Positions 8,316 through 17,995 of a DNA stretch of 64,000 nucleotides are shown piece after piece. The position numbers and the translations under genes were made by a program. Source of the stretch: Rhizobium sp. SL86 (lineage in GTDB: Bacteria > Pseudomonadota > Alphaproteobacteria > Rhizobiales > Rhizobiaceae); assembly GCF_026672545.1 (NCBI RefSeq), contig NZ_JAPPRJ010000005.1:79877-143876 (forward strand), read 5' to 3'. How positions within the stretch are numbered: the stretch's first letter is position 1; each line of letters begins with the position of its first letter. A model generated the notes under the pieces. That model was not told where the DNA came from. It was given only the letters and a program-made list of their open reading frames with translations, and did not search any database.

Positions 8316-9618
8316 GATAGGTGTCGAAGTAGGAGAGCGCCGAGGCCAGCGCCGGGACCGGCAGGCCGGACAGGACTGGATGGGCAACCACGCGGCGAAG
8401 TGCCCCGTCGGTTTCCTTGACCATGGCGGCAAAGGCCGGCGTGACGACGAGGTTCGCCACATCAGGATCCTTGGTAAAGGCCGCGGTGATCTCGTCAAGG
8501 AACTGCGAGCGGATGATGCAGCCGGCGCGCCAGATATTGGCGATCGTCGGCATGGGCAGCGACCAGTTGAACTCTTCCGAGGCCGAGGACATCACGGCAA
8601 AGCCCTGCGCATAGGCCGCAATCTTGGCAGCGAGCAGCGCGTTCTCGAGATCGGCGATGAAGGCGGCCTTGTCCTTAGGCGCCTCCGGCAGTCCCGGCAG
8701 GCCGAAGAGCTTTTCGGCAGCGATACGCTCTTCGCGCAGCGAGGAAAGCACGCGGCCGGCAACCGCGGCCTCGATTCCGGATGCAGCAACCGCGAGGTTC
8801 TGCGCCTCGATGGCCGACCACTTGCCTGTGCCCTTCTGGCCGGCAGAATCGACGATCACGTCGACCATCGCCTTGCCGGTTTCCGGATCGGTGGCCTTCA
8901 GCACCTTTTCGGTGATCTCGATCAGGTAGGAGTTGAGGCGGCCCTTGTTCCACTGACCGAAGATGTCGCCGATTTCGGCAGCCGACATCTTGAGGCCGTC
9001 GCGCAGGATACCGTAAATCTCGGCGATCATCTGCATGTCGGCATATTCGATGCCGTTATGGATCGTCTTGACGAAGTGACCTGCGCCATCGGTGCCGAGC
9101 CAGGCAACGCAAGGTTCGTCGTTGAACTTGGCCGCGATCGAGGTCAGCACCGGCTCGACGCGCTTCCAGCTCTCTTCCGTGCCGCCAACCATGATCGAGG
9201 GACCGTGGCGGGCGCCTTCCTCGCCACCGGACACACCCATGCCGATAAAGGTCACGTCGGTTCCGGCGAGCTTTTCGAAGCGTGCAACCGTGTCGCGGAA
9301 ATTGGCATTGCCGGCATCGATCATGATGTCGTTTTTGGCGAGATGCGGCAGAAGGGCTGCCATCTGCTGGTCGACGGCCTCGCCGGCCTTGATCATGATG
9401 ATGATCGGGCGCGGCGGACGGATGGCGGCGACAAACTCTTCAATCGTATGGCAACCGATGATCTGGCCGGCCAGATCCCCGGCTTCCCCGAGGAATTCAT
9501 CCGTGCGCGCCGGCGTCCGGTTGAAGACCGCGATGCGATTGCCTTTCTCGGCAATGTTGAGCGCCAGATTTGAGCCCATGACTCCGAGACCGATCAGTCC
9601 GATTTCCGCTTGCTGCAT
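8239..9618 (-). pseudogene. gnd: 6-phosphogluconate dehydrogenase, C-terminally truncated
   Basis: Starts MQQAEIGLIGLGVMGSNLAL (NADP-binding GLGVMG). It contains GMGVSGGEEGARHGPS, the catalytic-lysine block HFVKTIHNGIEYADMQ and the substrate-binding region up to ALSYFDTYRR. After that point the usual tail of about 40 residues (QAQRDFFGAHT-like, which closes the neighbouring active site) is replaced by 27 unrelated residues read from the antiparallel-frame fdhF fragment. The product converts 6-phosphogluconate to ribulose-5-phosphate plus CO2 when intact; loss of the tail makes activity unlikely. It lies 27 bases after idnD, matching an L-idonate/gluconate operon. Confidence 0.82.
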
Positions 9619-9645
9619 AATGCCTATCTCAATTTCTCAGCGCGA

Positions 9646-10444
9646 TCAGAACGCAAGCTGAACTTTCATGGATTGGGTTCGATCTCCGGCAATATCGAAG
9701 GCGCGCACGGCCTCATCAATCGGATAGACCCCCGTGAGGAGAGGCGAGAGATCAACTCGACGTCGGTTGATCAGATCAACTGCCAATCCAAACTCTTCGT
9801 GGAATCGGAACGTGCCCTTAAGTTCGATCTCTTTTGTCACCACCATGTTCTGCGGGAAGGAGATGTCGCCCCCTAGACCCAGCTGCACCAGGGTCGACTG
9901 CGGCCGGAGCGCTTCCAGCCCCGAGAGCATGGCACGCTCGTTGCCGGAGGCCTCGAACTGCACATCGAAGTAGCCCTTGTTCGCAGCATAGTCTGAAAGT
10001 CGTTCAGGGTTCTCGGCACTGTTGATCACACGATCGGCGCCCACCTTCAGCGCCTTTTTCAGTACCTCGTCCATCACATCTGTCGCGACGATCTCGCTAG
10101 CCCCATGGGCGCGTGCGGCAATGATCGCAAGCGCCCCGATCGGGCCGCAGCCCGTGACCAGCACGCGTTTGTTGGCCAAGGATCCCGAGCGCTTTACCGC
10201 ATGCAGTGCCATGGCAAAAGGTTCTGCCATGGCTGCCTCATAGATGGGTATCCCATCATCGACCGGATGGCACTGCCAAGCTTCCGCGACCAGTCGTTGA
10301 CGGAAGGCTCCCTGGATGTGCGGCATTGGCATAGCCGAACCATAAAAGCGCATGTTGCAGCAATGGTTCTGCTTACCTTCGAGGCAGTAGTCACATTCAT
10401 TGCAGGGGCGGCTCGGCGAAATCGCGACACGATCGCCGATCGGT
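9646..10444 (-). pseudogene. idnD: L-idonate 5-dehydrogenase-like zinc alcohol dehydrogenase, 5' truncated by IS
   Basis: The surviving frame begins at PIGDRVAISPSRPCNECDYC, right against the IS end at 10445. It contains the structural-zinc cysteines (C-x2-C-x2-C-x7-C pattern), the Rossmann motif VTGCGPIGALAI and TDV in the NAD-binding region. It ends SMKVQLAF. About 75-80 N-terminal residues with the catalytic-zinc GHE motif are missing. Resemblance to L-idonate/sorbitol dehydrogenases plus the following gnd suggests the idonate-gluconate route. The longer reading frame extending into the IS is a chance continuation. Confidence 0.75.
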
Positions 10445-11257
10445 GGCGTCGCCTTAACCGAGTTCGAGTCGCGGCAACACCCTTTGGTCTGATTTTCACG
10501 CTGCAATCGACAAAGCGATTTCCCGCCAGGTCGAGAAGGCGTGAGCACGAAGCTGGCGATGGTCTGCGGCGGACAGGAATTTCCGGTGAAGAAGAAAAAG
10601 ATTGGCGATCTGGCCGTGAGTTGAGACAAAACGCTGACATTGCCGCGCGGACTTGAAGCGCATCATGCGTCGCTCTCGTCGTCGCACAGCAAGATGAGAG
10701 TTCTCGGCGCGATTGTTCAATCCCTTGTGCGAGCGGTGCTCGACGCCCGGCATCAACTCCGACTTTGCAGCCGAATAGGAACGCAGCTTGTCGGTCACCA
10801 TCACGCGCGGGGCGCGGCGCTGGCTCTTGAGCAGCTTGCGCATCAAACGCAGCGCGGCCGCCTTGTTTCTTCGGCCTTGCAACAGGGCATCAAGGACATA
10901 ACCGGTTGCATCGACGGCGCGCCACAGCCAGTATTTCTTACCCTTGATCGTTACCACCATCTCATCAAGCTGCCACTTGTCGGCAAAGTGGCCACGCGAG
11001 CGCCGGCGGAGCTGTTGAGCGAACCTCAGGCCGAATTTCGCCGCCCATTCCGAGACAGTCTGGAACGAGACGTTAATGCCGCGCTCGGCCAGCAGATCTT
11101 CGACGTCGCGTAAGCTGAGCGGAAATCGGAAATACAACCATACCGCATGGGCGATGATCTCGGCTGGAAAGCGATGGCGTCTATAGCGGGTGGGCGGGGC
11201 TTCAGTCATGTAGACACATTATCGTGCCAATCAGCATTGATCGGTTAAGGCGACGCC
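10445..11257 (-). mobile_element. IS6-family insertion sequence (about 813 bp)
   Basis: Bounded by a perfect 17-bp inverted repeat, GGCGTCGCCTTAACCGA, at 10445-10461 and (inverted) 11241-11257. It carries one transposase gene with about 50 bases on each side, the normal size for IS6/IS26 elements. No 8-bp direct repeat is seen (CGATCGGT on the left, ATCCGGTC on the right). The left flank is idnD and the right flank is unrelated, as expected after an IS6-mediated deletion or inversion. Confidence 0.85.
10496..11209 (-). CDS. IS6-family transposase
   Basis: 237 residues, MTEAPPTRYRRHRFPAEIIA at the start. A helix-turn-helix lies over SLRDVEDLLAERGINVSFQT. The DDE triad is visible as WQLDEMVVTIKGK (Asp), VMVTDKLRSY (Asp) and NRAENSHLAVRRRERRM (Glu), the spacing and C-terminal block of the IS6/IS26/IS240 family. 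Intact and full length. Such transposases form cointegrates and drive local deletions, which fits the broken genes on either side. Confidence 0.93.
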   Translation of the reverse strand: MTEAPPTRYRRHRFPAEIIAHAVWLYFRFPLSLRDVEDLLAERGINVSFQTVSEWAAKFGLRFAQQLRRRSRGHFADKWQLDEMVVTIKGKKYWLWRAVDATGYVLDALLQGRRNKAAALRLMRKLLKSQRRAPRVMVTDKLRSYSAAKSELMPGVEHRSHKGLNNRAENSHLAVRRRERRMMRFKSARQCQRFVSTHGQIANLFLLHRKFLSAADHRQLRAHAFSTWREIALSIAA

Positions 11258-11724
11258 ATCCGGTCGGCTTCAGATCGGAATCCGCACTCCGGCAAACTCG
11301 GCGCGGTTCAGTCGACACGAACCGGGTGCCCTCAACGGAAAAGGCGCGCCCAGTTTCCTAGTTCCGGGTCAGCCGTTCGACAGGCAGCGCGAATGCCGGA
11401 TTGGATGGTGCGGGTTCAGGAAGCGACAGAAGCTTTAATGCCTTGGCGTAAACGGGTGCTTCTTTGCCTTTGGCGACCGGGCCTTCATCGGACATTTAGC
11501 ATCTTCTGTCTGTCTCCAACCCTGGGTTCGGCACGTTCGAAGGCGGCGGTGGCAGTTGCCCACCCCGGATTGCGCTCAATGTGGTGTTGCCGGTTTCGGG
11601 ATCGGCATCTGATTATGCCGTGAGCGAAATCGCCTTTGGGCCATATTCGGCTTTGATGCGCTGGCATGCCGCGAAGCAAGCTGGCTGGACGGAGCATGTA
11701 TCAAACTAGGTCATGTTCAGACGA
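11258..11724. other. Unassigned stretch between IS6 element and ISL3 remnant
   Basis: About 470 bases with no gene I recognise. A plus-strand frame from about 11500 to 11709 (…GFGTFEGGGGS…YAVSEIAFGPYSALMRWHA) has coding-like composition but no start and no known family. It may be the tail of a lost gene. The sequence immediately right of the IS does not continue idnD. Confidence 0.4.
11358..11495 (-). CDS. Possible 45-residue peptide, unknown
   Basis: ATG at 11495, TAG at 11358-11360. The product begins MSDEGPVAKGKEAPVYAKAL and continues KLLSLPEPAPSNPAF…; its composition (Ala, Pro, Lys, few Arg) looks more like protein than antisense translation. There is no convincing ribosome binding site, and it may be the end of a larger broken gene. 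Reported only because the stretch is otherwise empty. Confidence 0.2.
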   Translation of the reverse strand: MSDEGPVAKGKEAPVYAKALKLLSLPEPAPSNPAFALPVERLTRN

Positions 11725-11938
11725 GGATAGCCCGCTTTGCCCGCGTTCTTCGCCGCGATATCGACGCTGTCCGTAACGCCATCGACATGCCTTGGAGCAA
11801 TGGTCAAACGGAAGGTCAGATCAATCGACTGAAGACGATCAAGCGCGCCATGTATGGCCGAGCAGGTGTAGAGCTTCTCAGAGCGCGGATGATGCCCATC
11901 AAATTGGGCTGATCTCCACACAAAGTGAGGCAGACCCG
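11725..11938 (+). pseudogene. 3' end of an ISL3-family transposase with right inverted repeat
   Basis: Plus-strand frame reads RIARFARVLRRDIDAVRNAI, then DMPWSNGQTEGQINRLKTIK, then RAMYGRAGVELLRARMMPI and stops at 11911-11913. The W-S-N-G-x-x-E-G-x-I-N-R-L-K block with the catalytic Glu and the final LLRAR are typical of ISL3 transposases. The right terminal repeat follows at 11917-11938 (CCACACAAAGTGAGGCAG then ACCC). It differs at one of 22 positions from the left repeat of the ISL3 5' half at 35066. The upstream part of the gene is absent. Confidence 0.8.
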
Positions 11939-12005
11939 ATAAGCGTTTCAAGGCTTTCCGTACGCTGCAGTCGGAACTGAGGAAGATCCATCCGGGCTTT
12001 CTAAT

Positions 12006-12905
12006 TTAGCCTCCATCGCTTGGCTGACCGATCCCGTAGCGATCAAGAATCTCACGGATCTTCTCGTCCTGCACCGGATCCGGCAGAAGTGCCGGCTGCC
12101 GGCTGGCGCCTACGGACGCATCCTGCAGGTAAAGCGCACGCTTGACCATGGCGGGCGCAAAGCCCAACGCATAGAGGTCGGTACGAAAAGCGGTATAAAT
12201 AGCCTGCTGCCGTTCGGCTTCAGCCATATCACCGCGATTGAAGCCGGCCAGAATGCCGGCAAGCACCTGCGGCAGCGCGTTGCCGAGGCCTGAAATGCAG
12301 CCGGCGGCGCCATTTTGCAGGGACCAGAGAACAAGGTGGTCCGGTCCGGAATAGACTTCGAAGCCCGGCACATCCCGCGCAACCTGCAGATAGGCTTCGA
12401 GCGTCTGCTGTGCTCCACCGGAATCCTTGATGCCGGCAATATTGCCGTGGCCCGCCAGATGCCTGGCCGTTTCCGGTTCGATGTGGTTCTGCGTGCGAGC
12501 CGGGATGTCGTAGAGATAAACAGGCGTATCGACGGCATCGGCGACGGTCGAAAAGTGACGAATGAGACCATCCTGCGTGCAGGCGATAAAGAAGGGCGTG
12601 ATCACCGCGATCCCGTCCACACCAATCCGATCGAATTCCCGGGCAAGCTTCAGCGTCTCGAATGTCGCCGGCATGCCGGCATTGACGATCACCTGTGCCT
12701 TGCCGGAGACCTCGTCCACCACTTCTTCCGTCAACCGCACCTTTTCCTCGAAGGTAAGGGCCGTGAAGTCACCATTGGTGCCGGCACACATGATATTGTT
12801 GCCGGCGGCCACCTGACGGCGCACCTGCGCCCGCGTCGCTTCAAAATTGATGGTCTCGTCTTCGTTGAAGCACGTGACGAGGGCCACGAAGGCTTTTGCG
12901 GACAT
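12006..12905 (-). CDS. Dihydrodipicolinate synthase/N-acetylneuraminate lyase family aldolase
   Basis: 299 residues from ATG 12905; the longer frame overlaps the ATPase gene and is not homologous. It is a class I aldolase barrel: the GTNGDFTALT loop (usually GTTGE), the conserved Tyr in YLYDIPARTQ and the Schiff-base Lys in IAGIKDSGG. The family acts on 2-keto acids (KDG, sialic acid, dehydrated sugar acids). It is last gene of the ABC transporter operon, four bases after the ATPase stop, so it likely handles the imported acid or its dehydration product. Not housekeeping DapA given the context. Confidence 0.82.
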   Translation of the reverse strand: MSAKAFVALVTCFNEDETINFEATRAQVRRQVAAGNNIMCAGTNGDFTALTFEEKVRLTEEVVDEVSGKAQVIVNAGMPATFETLKLAREFDRIGVDGIAVITPFFIACTQDGLIRHFSTVADAVDTPVYLYDIPARTQNHIEPETARHLAGHGNIAGIKDSGGAQQTLEAYLQVARDVPGFEVYSGPDHLVLWSLQNGAAGCISGLGNALPQVLAGILAGFNRGDMAEAERQQAIYTAFRTDLYALGFAPAMVKRALYLQDASVGASRQPALLPDPVQDEKIREILDRYGIGQPSDGG

Positions 12906-12909
12906 GATG

Positions 12910-14544
12910 CTACTCCATTGACAAGGGGGACGGCGATGCCGCGCGGCGGGCACGATGGCTGGCCTGGACATCCGGATCGGGATCGAGGCTGGCAGCGAGC
13001 AGAGCTTGCGTATAGGCCTCGCGGGGTGCTTCGAAGATCTGGCGGACTCCGCCCAATTCGACGATACGGCCCTTCCGCATCACCATCACCTGGTCGGCAA
13101 AATCGCGCACCACCGGCAGATCGTGGGCAATGAAGATGAAGGAGATGCCGGTTTCCTGGCGAAGCCTGTCGAGAAGTTCGATGACCTGCGCCTGAACGGA
13201 AACGTCCAGCGCGGAAACCGCTTCATCGCAGATGATCAGGCGCGGCTCCAGCGCCAGGGCACGCGCGATGGCGATCCGCTGGCGCTGGCCGCCGGAAAAC
13301 TGGTGCGGATAGCGCCGCATGTGGTCGGGTGACAGCCCCACCTGCTGCAGGAGTTCGGCAACCCGCTCCCGCCACCTGCTCCGTGGCAGAATGTCCGGAT
13401 GGATCACCCAGGCTTCAGAAATCAGCTGGAAGACCGTCATGCGTGGGTTGAGCGACTGGCTGGGATCCTGGAAGACCATTTGCAGGTCGCGCCGGAGACG
13501 GTAAAGTTCCCTGGGCGGCAGGCGGAAAAGGTCCCTGCCCTGCCACAGCGCAGAGCCGGTATCCGGCTCTTCCAAGCGCAGCAGCACACGGGCCAATGTG
13601 GACTTGCCAGAACCGCTTTCGCCGACAATCGCCAGCGTCTGGCCGGCCATCAGGTCGAACGAAACGCCCCTCAGCGCCTCGAATGCGCCGTAGCTTTTGC
13701 GCACATCGCGCACCCGCAGCAGAACGTCACCCTTCTGATCGTCTTCATGCATCGCACCCCGACCAGGGGCGGCCGCGATCAGCTTTCGCGTATAGGGATG
13801 CTTCGGGTTCCTGTAGACATCGCCAACCGTGCCGCTTTCGACCAGCGCACCCTTTTCCATGACGACCACCCGGTCGGCAATCTCTGCCACGACGCCGAGG
13901 TCGTGGGTGATGATCAGCACGCCCATGCCGATCTCCCGCTGCAATTCCTTCAGCAGCGCCAGCACTTCGGCCTGTACCGTCACGTCAAGCGCGGTCGTCG
14001 GTTCATCAGCGATAAGGAGATCGGGCCGGAGCGCAAGCGCCATGGCGATCATCACGCGCTGGCGTTGCCCGCCGGAAAACTGGTGCGGATATTTCTTGAG
14101 AGCGATCTGTGGATCGGCAATACCGACGCGTCCGAGCAATCGGAGTGCTTCCGCCTCGGCTGCTTCGCTCTGAAGTCCGTGTGTGGTCATCGCCTCGCGG
14201 ATCTGCCAGCCGACGGTATAGACCGGATTGAGGTGGCTGAGTGGATCCTGGAAGATCATGGCAATGCGCTTGCCGTTCACCTCCCGGCGCTCCTGCGGCC
14301 TCATCGTCAGCAGATCCACCCCATCGAGATAGATTTCGCCGGAAGTGATCCGGCCGGGCGGCGTGTCGATGAGGTTCATGATGGCTGCCGACGACACGGA
14401 TTTGCCGGAACCGCTTTCACCAAGGATGGCAAGTGTTTCGCCGCGATCCAGATGATAGAAGATATTGCAAACGGCCTTCACGACACCGGCTGCGGTGTGG
14501 AATTCGACGGACAGGTCACGGACGTCAAGCAGATGCTCAGCCAC
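12910..14544 (-). CDS. Oligopeptide-type ABC transporter, fused double ATP-binding protein
   Basis: 544 residues with two complete ATPase domains (DppD + DppF fused, GsiA-like). Domain 1 has GESGSGKS, QFSGGQRQRV and LLIADEPTTALD (about residues 40-180). Domain 2 has GESGSGKS, QFSGGQRQRI and LIICDEAVSALD (about 310-450; Glu-Ala instead of Glu-Pro). Each ends with the oligopeptide/dipeptide C-terminal motif (NPKHPYTRKLIAAAP; APREAYTQALLAAS). It powers the two permeases encoded upstream, overlapping the second by 8 bases. Confidence 0.93.
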   Translation of the reverse strand: MAEHLLDVRDLSVEFHTAAGVVKAVCNIFYHLDRGETLAILGESGSGKSVSSAAIMNLIDTPPGRITSGEIYLDGVDLLTMRPQERREVNGKRIAMIFQDPLSHLNPVYTVGWQIREAMTTHGLQSEAAEAEALRLLGRVGIADPQIALKKYPHQFSGGQRQRVMIAMALALRPDLLIADEPTTALDVTVQAEVLALLKELQREIGMGVLIITHDLGVVAEIADRVVVMEKGALVESGTVGDVYRNPKHPYTRKLIAAAPGRGAMHEDDQKGDVLLRVRDVRKSYGAFEALRGVSFDLMAGQTLAIVGESGSGKSTLARVLLRLEEPDTGSALWQGRDLFRLPPRELYRLRRDLQMVFQDPSQSLNPRMTVFQLISEAWVIHPDILPRSRWRERVAELLQQVGLSPDHMRRYPHQFSGGQRQRIAIARALALEPRLIICDEAVSALDVSVQAQVIELLDRLRQETGISFIFIAHDLPVVRDFADQVMVMRKGRIVELGGVRQIFEAPREAYTQALLAASLDPDPDVQASHRARRAASPSPLSME

Positions 14545-15466
14545 GGGTTTCCCCCCTCATTTCGAGCCGCCAGCGCTGCGTCGGGTCGAGCGCGATGCGC
14601 AGCCAGTTCGACAGTAGATTGAGCGACAGCGTGGTGAAAATGATGGCAAGCCCCGGCCAGAAGGACAGCCACCAGGCATTGGTGAGATACTGGCGCCCCT
14701 GCGAGATCATCAGGCCCCAGGTGATGTCCGGCGGCTGGATGCCGATGCCGAGGAAGGAGAGCGCGCTTTCCGCCAGCATGACATAGGCGAAATCCAGCGT
14801 CGCAAGCGTGGTAAGCGTCGGGAAGACGATCGGCAGGATGTGCCGGAAAAGAATGCGCCGGCTGGAGGCGCCCATCACGCGGGCGGCCTGCACGAACATC
14901 CGCTCGCGGATTTCCAGAACCTCCGCCCGGGTCGTGCGTAGATAGACCGGGATGCGGGTGATCGACAGGACCAGCATCAGATTGAGGATCGATGAACCCA
15001 ACAGGTAAAGGACGATCACGGCGATCAGCAGCGAAGGAAATGACATGATCACGTCCGCCAGACGCATGATCGCCTGACTGACACGCGGTGACGAAAATCC
15101 GGCCAGCAGACCGAGAAACGTGCCGATGACCGCCGAAATGAGGACGGCACCTGCGGCCACCAGCAGCGTATTCTGCGTCGCAACGATGATGCGGGCAAGA
15201 AGAGGACGACCAAGCGCATCCGCACCGAACCACCAGAACCAGTCGCGCGACCAGTCGAATGGCGCAAGATTGCGGCCGCGCAGGTTCTGCTTGAGCGCCT
15301 CCTCTCCCAGCCAGGCAGGCCCGACTATCGCAAGTACCACCATGACCACCAGGAACACGGCCGCCACCAGCGCAAACTTGTCGGCAAGCAGCATCCGTCC
15401 CATGCGGCGAAGGAAAGCCGGCTCGTCGGCAGAAAGGCTATCGGTGCGGGTGGACGAAACGGTCAC
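14537..15466 (-). CDS. ABC transporter permease, DppC type
   Basis: 309 residues with about six membrane helices. N-terminal cytoplasmic stretch, first helix (FALVAAVFLVVMVVLAIVG), then the conserved GADALGRPLLARII block and the EAA loop (RAEVLEIRERMFVQAARVMGAS). The C-terminal end, QPPDITWGLMISQGRQYL…W, is typical of DppC/OppC. It pairs with the DppB-type permease 12 bases upstream and overlaps the ATPase start. Confidence 0.93.
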   Translation of the reverse strand: MTVSSTRTDSLSADEPAFLRRMGRMLLADKFALVAAVFLVVMVVLAIVGPAWLGEEALKQNLRGRNLAPFDWSRDWFWWFGADALGRPLLARIIVATQNTLLVAAGAVLISAVIGTFLGLLAGFSSPRVSQAIMRLADVIMSFPSLLIAVIVLYLLGSSILNLMLVLSITRIPVYLRTTRAEVLEIRERMFVQAARVMGASSRRILFRHILPIVFPTLTTLATLDFAYVMLAESALSFLGIGIQPPDITWGLMISQGRQYLTNAWWLSFWPGLAIIFTTLSLNLLSNWLRIALDPTQRWRLEMRGETRG

Positions 15467-15478
15467 GGTCTTCCCTCC

Positions 15479-16393
15479 TCAGTGGCGAATGCGCGGATCG
15501 AGCAGGGCATAGGCGAGATCGATCAGCAGATTCATGAAGAAAATCGCAAGTGCCGTCACGAGGATGGCGGCGAGAACCACGTTGAAATCCCGCTGCAGGA
15601 TGGAATCGATCATCAGCTTGCCGACGCCTGGGAAGCCGAAAATGGTCTCGACGACCACCGCACCGTTGAGCAGGCTGGCCGCCTGGTCGCCAATGACGGT
15701 GATGACGGGCAGCATGGCGTTGCGCAGGGCGTGGATGAAGATGATTGGCCCGGAGCGCACGCCTTTCGCCCGCGCCGTCTTCACATAGGCTGAGGACAAA
15801 GCTGTGATCATCGATCCGCGCACGACCTGGACGATGATGCCGAAGGGGCGCACGAACAGGACCGCGATCGGCAGGACCCAATGGGCCAGTGACCCTGTGC
15901 CCGAGGTCGGCAACACGGCAAGATTGATCGAGAAGATGACGATGGCCACGATGGCGAGCCAGAAATCCGGCACGGATGCGCCGATCAGCGACAGCATCGA
16001 CGCGGCGCGGTCGAAAAAGCCACCGGCGCGAAATGCCGCCAGCGACCCGACGACGATGGCAGCGCAGGTCACGAGGCTCATCGTGGTGACCGCGAGCCAC
16101 AGCGTCCAGACGAAGGCCTCCAGAACGACATCCAGCGCCGGACGCGCCTTGCGATAGGACTCACCAAGGTCGCCGGTCAGCACGTCGCCCACATAGCGGC
16201 CAAACTGCACCAGCATAGGGTCGTTCAACCCATGCAGTTCACGAAACTGCTGCTTCATTTCGGCCGATGCCTCGACCGGCAGGAAAAGCGAGGCAGGATC
16301 GCCGGTCATGCGGGAGAGAAAAAACACCATCACGATCAATCCGACCAGCGAGAATAGGCTGGCGACGGATCGCTTGCGGATGAACGTGAGCAT
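15479..16393 (-). CDS. ABC transporter permease, DppB type
   Basis: 304 residues. The first helix (VASLFSLVGLIVMVFFLSRM) is followed by the periplasmic loop with GLNDPMLVQFGRYVGDVLTGDLGES characteristic of DppB/OppB. The EAA loop is SAYVKTARAKGVRSG, and the final helices end LAYALLDPRIRH. It forms the membrane channel with the next gene. Separated from the solute-binding protein gene by 90 bases, which fits lower expression than the binding protein. Confidence 0.93.
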   Translation of the reverse strand: MLTFIRKRSVASLFSLVGLIVMVFFLSRMTGDPASLFLPVEASAEMKQQFRELHGLNDPMLVQFGRYVGDVLTGDLGESYRKARPALDVVLEAFVWTLWLAVTTMSLVTCAAIVVGSLAAFRAGGFFDRAASMLSLIGASVPDFWLAIVAIVIFSINLAVLPTSGTGSLAHWVLPIAVLFVRPFGIIVQVVRGSMITALSSAYVKTARAKGVRSGPIIFIHALRNAMLPVITVIGDQAASLLNGAVVVETIFGFPGVGKLMIDSILQRDFNVVLAAILVTALAIFFMNLLIDLAYALLDPRIRH

Positions 16394-16483
16394 GATCGAC
16401 CTCCCAAAGTTGCCGGCGGCGGGTTAACCCCGCCGCCGCACGGTCCTGGATGCCTGACGGATATCCAGTGGTCCGCCGCTGAC

Positions 16484-17995
16484 TTACTTGATGCCGATTT
16501 CCGAGAGTTGCAGCATCGAATTCGTCGCAATCGTCGGCTTGAAATCCAGCCGTTCGGAGACACGGGCATAGCCCACCATGTGGAAGAGCAGCACGTCCGC
16601 CACCACATCGTCATGAAGATAGGCGATCAACTGAGACCACAATTTTGCCCGCTCTTCACCGACGGCTGCGGATGCCCGCTGGATGAGATCGTCCACCTTC
16701 GGATCGGAGAAGCCGGATTGCGTGCCCTTTGAGGCATATTTGAAGAACATCGAGAAGGACGGGTCACCCTTGGAATTGTCGTGCATGGCGGCCACAAGTT
16801 GCGGCCCGCGGCCTTCCTTGAACGGCTTCGAGTAATAGGTTTCGTGCTCGGCCACCTCAACGAACTTCAGCTCGATATTGAAGCCGACATCCTGCAGTTG
16901 TGCTTGGATGGCCTCCATGATTTCCGTGACGTTCGGGAAGTTGGCACTGCGGGCAATGATGGTGATCGGCGTATCGACCGGCGCGCCTGCCGCCTTCGCT
17001 TCCGCCAGAAGCTTCTTGGCAGCCTCGGGATCAAAGGGAAACTGCTTGACATCCGGGTTCCAGCCCAGCGTCGTCGGCGGGACCAGGGCGGTTGCAAGAA
17101 CGGCACCTTCCGGAACCAGCGTTCCGAGGAAGGCCTTGCGATCGATGGCAAGATTCAGCGCCTTGCGGACCCTGACGTCATTCAGCGGCGGGATATTCTG
17201 GTCGATGCGGAGATAGACGGTTTCGCTGTCGAGATAAGAAAAGTCCGTCTTCGGGTTCGTCGCATCCATCTGCGAGATCGAAGGAGAGAGGTCCGCCTCG
17301 CCTGTCTGCACCATTGCTGCGCGCACCGAAGGATCGGCGCGGAACAGATAGGTGGCTTTTGTCACGCTCGGCTGCTTGCCCCAATAATCGGCCCGGTTTT
17401 CCAGAACGATATATTGTCCCGGCGTCCAGTTCGTCAGTTTGTAAGGCCCGGTACCGATCGGTTCGCGCACGAACTGCATGGGCGTGCTTTCCGGAACGAT
17501 CGTCACCAGCGACATCAGCAGCGGCAGGATCGGCTGAACCGGATTGACCTTGATGTCGATCGTGTTGTCATCGACGACTGCAGCGTTCACCGTCATGCCG
17601 CCGAAATAGCGCTTCGACTCACAAGTCACCTTGTCACTCATCACGCGATCGATGCTGTGCTTAACGTCCTTCGCACCAAACGCACTACCGTCCGAGAACT
17701 TGACGCCCTTGCGCAGATGGAAGCGCCAGCTTCCATCTGAATTTTGTTCCCACTTTTCCGCAAGACGCGGCATGACCCCCTGCTTACCGCGGACATCCAG
17801 TTCCGTCAGCGTCTCGCTGACATTCTCCATGATGATACGACCGATATTGGACCGGGTCGCCATGCAGGGTTCCAGAAGATCGGCCTCCTCGGGAAGCACG
17901 ATCTTAATCGGCCCGGAACCCGCCAGCGCGGGCGACAGGCTCGACAACAATGCGGCGCCAACCATCAAGGCACCAGAAATCAAGGATCTCGTCAC
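16484..17995 (-). CDS. ABC transporter solute-binding protein, family 5 (DppA/OppA type)
   Basis: 503 residues from a GTG start at 17995 that has GGAGGA seven bases upstream. Longer starts have no signal peptide. Signal sequence SLISGALMVGAALLSSLSPALA, then the SBP_bac_5 core: LLEPCMATRSNIGRIIMENV, PRLAEKWEQNSDGSWRFHLRKGVKFSDG, IGTGPYKL and VRKALNLAIDRKAF. It captures the substrate in the periplasm. Family 5 binds peptides, nickel and also sugars or glycosides; in this operon an acid sugar or oligosaccharide is more likely than a peptide. Confidence 0.92.
   Translation of the reverse strand: MTRSLISGALMVGAALLSSLSPALAGSGPIKIVLPEEADLLEPCMATRSNIGRIIMENVSETLTELDVRGKQGVMPRLAEKWEQNSDGSWRFHLRKGVKFSDGSAFGAKDVKHSIDRVMSDKVTCESKRYFGGMTVNAAVVDDNTIDIKVNPVQPILPLLMSLVTIVPESTPMQFVREPIGTGPYKLTNWTPGQYIVLENRADYWGKQPSVTKATYLFRADPSVRAAMVQTGEADLSPSISQMDATNPKTDFSYLDSETVYLRIDQNIPPLNDVRVRKALNLAIDRKAFLGTLVPEGAVLATALVPPTTLGWNPDVKQFPFDPEAAKKLLAEAKAAGAPVDTPITIIARSANFPNVTEIMEAIQAQLQDVGFNIELKFVEVAEHETYYSKPFKEGRGPQLVAAMHDNSKGDPSFSMFFKYASKGTQSGFSDPKVDDLIQRASAAVGEERAKLWSQLIAYLHDDVVADVLLFHMVGYARVSERLDFKPTIATNSMLQLSEIGIK

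Noticed and set aside
8380..9573. 397-codon plus-strand frame
   Set aside because: Antisense to gnd, with no recognisable domain.
10445..10629. N-terminal extension of idnD to 10629
   Set aside because: The extra residues are the reverse strand of the IS end and transposase tail, not alcohol dehydrogenase.
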